From Channallabes apus (Eukaryota; Chordata; Actinopteri; Siluriformes; Clariidae): a stretch of DNA of 64,000 bases. How positions within the stretch are numbered: the stretch's first letter is position 1; every line of letters starts with the position of its first letter. This document shows positions 60,110 through 64,000 of this stretch, one piece after another. A model generated the notes under the pieces. It searched no databases. It was not told the DNA's origin and was given only the letters and a program-made list of their open reading frames with translations. The position numbers and the translations under genes are program-made. The stretch spans positions 682,001 through 746,000 of the forward strand of contig CM060131.1 in assembly GCA_030522415.1 (NCBI GenBank), given 5' to 3'.

Positions 60110-60551
60110 GCGAATTCCCAGAATGCCATGCGGGTGGACGTCACGATCTCAAAGCCTATCCGGCAGCACTACTCTAACGCTCCCTCCCCTAGTGGCGTGG
60201 TGGACATGATAGAAAGGCATTACCTGCAGACACACGCTTGATCTGAGCTCTTATTCCGGGTTGCAAATAGATACCCTGGCCATTTTAGACGATCAAAGCC
60301 ATTACGTGACACAAACACAAAAATGCAGCTAAAGGAAGACGGATGTGGATCTTCAGATTCCTGAAATGAACTCGTTCAGCTGTTTTGCTTTCTCATTCAT
60401 CTTTGTTGGAGATCCCGAGAGCGTAGACCAGCACATCGCTAAACTGCGGGGATCTGACTGGAAATAGTTACACTCGCTCTTTTAGGAAACGACGGAAACG
60501 TTTCTGCTGTCTTCTGTTGATCGGTTTGGTTTATAAGCGACGAGCTAGGAA
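60110..60551 (+). promoter_or_regulatory. slco3a1: slco3a1 proximal promoter / 5' UTR
   Basis: Moderately GC-rich, with several CG dinucleotides in contrast to the AT-rich DNA upstream. It contains GACGTCACG (60137-60145, CRE-like half site). Transcription start and UTR limits cannot be fixed from sequence. Two short upstream frames are present, at 60322-60363 (13 codons) and 60366-60467 (33 codons). A TAG at 60546-60548 lies in frame just before the main ATG. Confidence 0.6.
60366..60467 (+). other. Upstream ORF (33 codons) in putative slco3a1 leader
   Basis: Reads MNSFSCFAFSFIFVGDPESV at the start and ends with TAG at 60465-60467, 84 bases before the main ATG. If this region is in the mRNA, the uORF could reduce translation of the transporter. 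Whether it is conserved is unknown. Confidence 0.3.
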
Positions 60552-60674
60552 ATGAGCCCCCATCACGCACACCGAGGGAACAATAAAACGGCATCATGTT
60601 TTTGTAACATCAAAATATTCCTAGTGTCGGAATGTGCATTGATGCTGGCGCAGGGGACAGTCGGGGCGTACTTG
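60552..60674 (+). CDS. slco3a1: Organic anion transporter SLCO3A1, coding exon 1
   Basis: Exon of 41 codons ending at a strong donor TTG|GTAAGC (60674/60675), phase 0. The translation after a short variable N-terminus, SCFCNIKIFLVSECALMLAQ followed by GTVGAYL, matches the start of transmembrane helix 1 of vertebrate SLCO3A1 (OATP3A1), a 12-helix plasma-membrane transporter of prostaglandins, thyroid hormone and other organic anions. The ATG has G at -3 and an in-frame TAG directly upstream, which supports this start. The N-terminus is shorter than the glycine/lysine-rich one I remember for mammals. The remaining exons lie beyond the window. A close paralogue in the SLCO family is possible but less likely. 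Confidence 0.88.
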
Positions 60675-61047
60675 GTAAGCCATTTCGCCTTTGCTCATTT
60701 GTTTTTTTCCTCTCTAAGTGCGCGACAAATGAACAAATGTGTTACTGGACTAATTTAATTAGCAGCTATGTCTAGAAGGCCGTGATAGGTGTGTGTTTTA
60801 AGAACGTAAGTGTTTGCGTGTAAAATGCATTATTTTGCTGCATAAACATAAGCCGGCTCTTACAGTATATATAATTATGGGCATTCGTGGTCGGAATGCA
60901 CAGTCACTGTACTATAAAACAATGTAGGCTACATTTGTATAATAACTACAGGAACAGAGACAGAAGGCCGATATCCGGAGATTATTACTTGTTCCGGTAA
61001 ATTCAGTTTCCCCGGTCGCGCGGACTGTGCGTTACCGATTAATACCA

Positions 61048-61055
61048 TGACGTCA
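61048..61055. promoter_or_regulatory. Perfect CRE palindrome TGACGTCA
   Basis: A consensus CREB/ATF site within a locally CG-rich stretch (60990-61060, including GGTCGCGCGG) ~375 bp into intron 1. It is a candidate intronic promoter or enhancer element. A single 8-bp match is only weak evidence of function. Confidence 0.4.
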
Positions 61056-61778
61056 CCCACTACTTAATGATGAGCCCTTAATCTCGCGTTTTAACGTATT
61101 TTATTTAATTACGAAAAGTCGTGCAAGCTAATCGAATGTATTTTTGCTTTTTTGTATTTTTGATTACAATTAAGACGTTTAAATCGCTTGTATTGGCTGC
61201 TTTCAGATACAGACTTTTGGTAATATTCAACGTATATTAGTTTTATGTAACGATAAATGTTAATTTATTTATTTAATTATACTTTAATTATAATATTAAA
61301 TATAGCACACAGATGTAACTTGCCAATTTTGACACACTAAACTCAGTTAATCATGTATAATTATGTACTCAGGATGTATGATTCCTCGTGATAAAAGAAG
61401 ACCTACATAATTGGCACAGGTCGATGGCACAAAACGTATTTATTACTTTACAGGCACACACTGTATTGTACTACAGAAACACACATCTCTGAGAGAATGT
61501 CCGATATCCCTGATACTTCCACAGACAGTGGGGAGGAAGAACAGATTGTATGATGCCCTAGAAAATTCATTCCAGCCTCTTAAATTATAAAGGCAGTGTT
61601 TTTAAACATACTGTCAATTGTATTACCTTTGCTATGAGTTAATATGCATGTGAGTGAATTGTAGCCATCCCTGATACTGCCACAGGCAGGAGTGAGTGGT
61701 GAAATGGGAAAATACATTACAGTTGTTTAAATTAGAAAGTGTTTTTCTTTAATCAAGAAAATTATTCCGTGATCATTA

Positions 61779-62293
61779 AGGCCCAAGCACTATGACCTCA
61801 GCCCTATGTCGTCATTGTTTGTGAAGGCCTTTATTGTTTTCCTAAACACCCAAGCACTAACGTGTGCAGGACCCTCTTGGTTTCCTAAGGATTGTTAGGG
61901 CCCAAGCACTAGGACATGTAATTTTTCCACCATTTTTAGGCTTTTTGGGGTCTTACCATGCTCAAAAGCTCATGAAAATTGGCAGACAGGTTGCAATAAG
62001 TCAGGTGCCTGGGAGTCTGGGCCCCAGGCATGCCTTGGGGCCCCTCACATAAGATTTTGCTGCATAACTCATACACACTTGCACGATGCATGCGAAACTT
62101 GATACACATTTAGCTTATGTGATCTAAAGACATTGGGAATGCAAAATTGCAGAGGAACGATGCCTTAAACTTGTGCTAAAAAGTGGTTAATAGCTTTCTA
62201 TGTGGCATTATATTGAGTGACACGTTCAGTGACATCACATTGAGGAATGGTTCATGGTCACACACTTGCATCTAACTCTCGCACGCACGCATG

Positions 62294-62362
<69 letters not shown>

Positions 62363-62965
62363 CATAGTGTGATGCTTTTTTTCCTAGCATTTGCTGTCTA
62401 TTCTAAACACGCACACATGACAAATGTTAACACTCTCAGACAGATACACATGCATGCACAAACACACTCATGCACACACGCACAAACACTCATATATTAC
62501 ACACACATACACAAACTTCACAAATGTTAGCACACTCACATCTCTCTCACACGCATGTAGAAATACACACATGCGTCGCACTCATACACCCACACACACT
62601 AACAAGTCACATGTCTCACACACATACTAACACACACATTACAATGTTAACACACAGACTTACACCCCCCCCCCCCACACACACATTTTCTCATCACATA
62701 CAGGTTGACACACCCCTCTCTCACACACACTAACACACACATGTCTCACACGCGTGCACACACACACACACTAACGCACTCAACAAATATTCAGGGCCCA
62801 AAGCTGACATCAGCCCTTTATAGTGCGCAAGTTGTCCGGTGCACGCGGGCTTTTTGTTGGTCTTAACATGCTCAAATAGCACTCAGGTTTTCGGGGGACC
62901 CAGGAGGCGATGGCACTGGGTGCTTGGGCCTGCTCATCATCGCTTGCAACTATATTTCTGTTGCT
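61779..62965. repeat. Dispersed foldback-like repeat with GCCCAAGCAC ends
   Basis: Begins near AGGCCCAAGCACTATG and ends near GTGCTTGGGCCTGC followed by GCTTGCAACTATATTT, so the ends are inverse to each other. GGGCCCAAGCACTAGG also recurs internally at ~61900. A 3' fragment of the same family is at 45545-45640. A large CA microsatellite has grown inside it. No transposase. Confidence 0.65.
62281..62780. repeat. (CA)n microsatellite cluster
   Basis: A pure CA run at 62298-62359, then interrupted CACACA/ACACTCA stretches and a C11 run near 62667. The His-Thr-rich frames through it are artefacts. Confidence 0.96.
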
Positions 62966-63039
62966 TGTCTTTCAAAAAAGAGATAAAAAAAGAGAATTTC
63001 TCATATATTTTTAGATTAATTACACACAAAGTGATTTCA

Positions 63040-63115
63040 TTTTGATTATTACGGCTTACAGCTCATGAAAATCAAAAAATATCTCAATGTTAGAATATTT
63101 AATTTAAAATTTGTG
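63040..63115. mobile_element. Tc1/mariner-type terminal fragment
   Basis: GGCTTACAGCTCATGAAAATCAAAAAATATCTCAA (63053-63087, quoted in part as GCTTACAGCTCATGAAAATC) resembles the subterminal GTATGCCACA/ATGAGCTGTATG region of the element at 53150-54342 and its relatives. Only a short remnant. Confidence 0.45.
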
Positions 63116-63127
63116 TAAATTACTATT

Positions 63128-63312
63128 CATAGTATGGCATTTGACAGATGCCTTATCCAGAGTGACTTACATTTGTATCTCTATACATCTGAGCAGTTCA
63201 GGGTTAAAGGCCTTGATTAAGGGCAGTGGCAACTTGATGGTGGTGTGGTTTGAACCTGAGACTTTCTGATCACCCTAGTCCAATGCCTTAACCACTGAAC
63301 TACCACTACCTA
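63128..63312 (-). mobile_element. tRNA-derived SINE in slco3a1 intron 1
   Basis: Same family as 48354-48550 but more diverged. The tail AAGTCACTCTGGATAAGGC, the B-box region GGTTCAAACC and the A-box region CAGTGGTTAAGGCATTGGAC are recognisable on the minus strand. It is antisense to the host gene. Confidence 0.88.
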
Positions 63313-64000
63313 TGCATATGCCATAAATACACTGGATCTCTTCAACACACATGGGTATGAGTGCTCATTGACAGTTTGTCTAGAAAATGATCATTCATAG
63401 TTCCGACAAAGCAGTGTAAGCCACAGAAGGTCACCACTGGGCTGACTGTTTACTGATTGCTGTAGGGAATCATATTCAGGAAAAGTGTGCTTGGAAAAGT
63501 TTTCCAAGCAACAGGGATGACTGCAATCTTAAGGTTATCAAGCAAAGCTAATTCAAGAATTTGGTACAGTGTCATAAAAAATGGAGGTATTGTATCCTGA
63601 GCCACCATGCACAGACATCTTCAGGAACTGAACTGTTGCATTCTTAACATCAAGCCAGAGACGATGCCAGCAGCAACTTACCTGTGCTAAGTAGAAAAAG
63701 AACTGGAACATTCTCATTTTAGATTAAAGTAAATTTTGTATTTCAGAATAGAAATCAAAGTCCCAGAGTTTGTAAGGAGTCAAGTTAACTATACTTTTGT
63801 CATTTCAACCATACACAGTTCAGTACACAGTGAAACGAAACAATGTTCCTCCAGGACAATGGTGCTACATACAACATAAATTAACAGCAAAAATTAACAA
63901 AACTAACAAAACAAGAAATCTAATTAGCTGCCTAGCTGAGACAAGACAGAATGACATTTTTAAATTAACAGAAAACCATATCAGTCCTATACAAAAGAGA

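Larger units (their letters stand above)
60675..64000 (+). other. slco3a1: slco3a1 intron 1 (partial)
   Basis: Starts with GTAAGC and runs past the window edge without a further exon that I can recognise. It contains a CRE palindrome, a dispersed repeat with CA microsatellite, a Tc1-type fragment and a SINE. 61056-61778 and 63313-64000 hold nothing recognisable. Confidence 0.8.

Overview
This window is teleost fish nuclear DNA, almost all of it repeats and transposable elements. The evidence is several vertebrate-type Tc1 elements, a Helentron (Helitron2-type rolling-circle element), a CR1/L2-group LINE, Ty3/gypsy and piggyBac remnants, tRNA-derived SINEs with a typical fish tail, long CA microsatellites, and one host exon that matches SLCO3A1. 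I see no prokaryotic genes, CRISPR array or rRNA. The only host protein-coding sequence I can support is the first coding exon of slco3a1 (plus strand, 60552-60674). Its putative leader lies just upstream, and intron 1 runs off the right edge.

Layout. 1-12430: end of a dead Tc1 element; tandem array of alternating ~318/305-bp units; CCAAT-box/leader-exon-like module (minus strand); 722-bp piggyBac-type MITE flanked by TTAA; ~219-bp satellite; TAGC-rich self-complementary minisatellite; and a large array in which every ~130-150 bp carries a near-perfect 32-39 nt hairpin. 12431-15340: repeat-rich DNA. 15341-22342: one uninterrupted 2333-codon Helentron ORF on the minus strand, with a partial tandem copy of its 5' end behind it. 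23975-26979: older promoter-bearing versions of the 318-bp unit, interrupted by a 1610-bp Tc1. 26206-36417: apparently base-for-base repeat of 1-10212, in direct orientation and 26,205 bp downstream. A diverged version of the hairpin array follows, to ~38250.

38260-47479: small repeats, a nearly complete LINE with a single frameshift, two decayed Tc1-like relics and an internally deleted gypsy element. 47480-58871: an ~11.4-kb composite element bounded by the terminal motif CCCAGATAGC. It contains a giant palindrome with arms of ~3.3 kb built from satellite, minisatellite, SINE and piggyBac-like pieces. An apparently intact Tc1 sits in the left arm and a deleted Tc1-like element in the loop. 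60.1 kb to the end: slco3a1 5' region, exon 1 and part of intron 1.

How it fits together. The Helentron ATG directly follows a good splice-acceptor-like sequence. CCAAT-box modules ending in splice-donor-like sequences lie 1.7-2.1 kb upstream on the same strand, so the array may derive from duplicated promoter/leader-exon units. The hairpin arrays, with matched changes in both stem arms, are the most unusual structure in the window. All coordinates and identities come from reading by eye. No alignment or database search was run.
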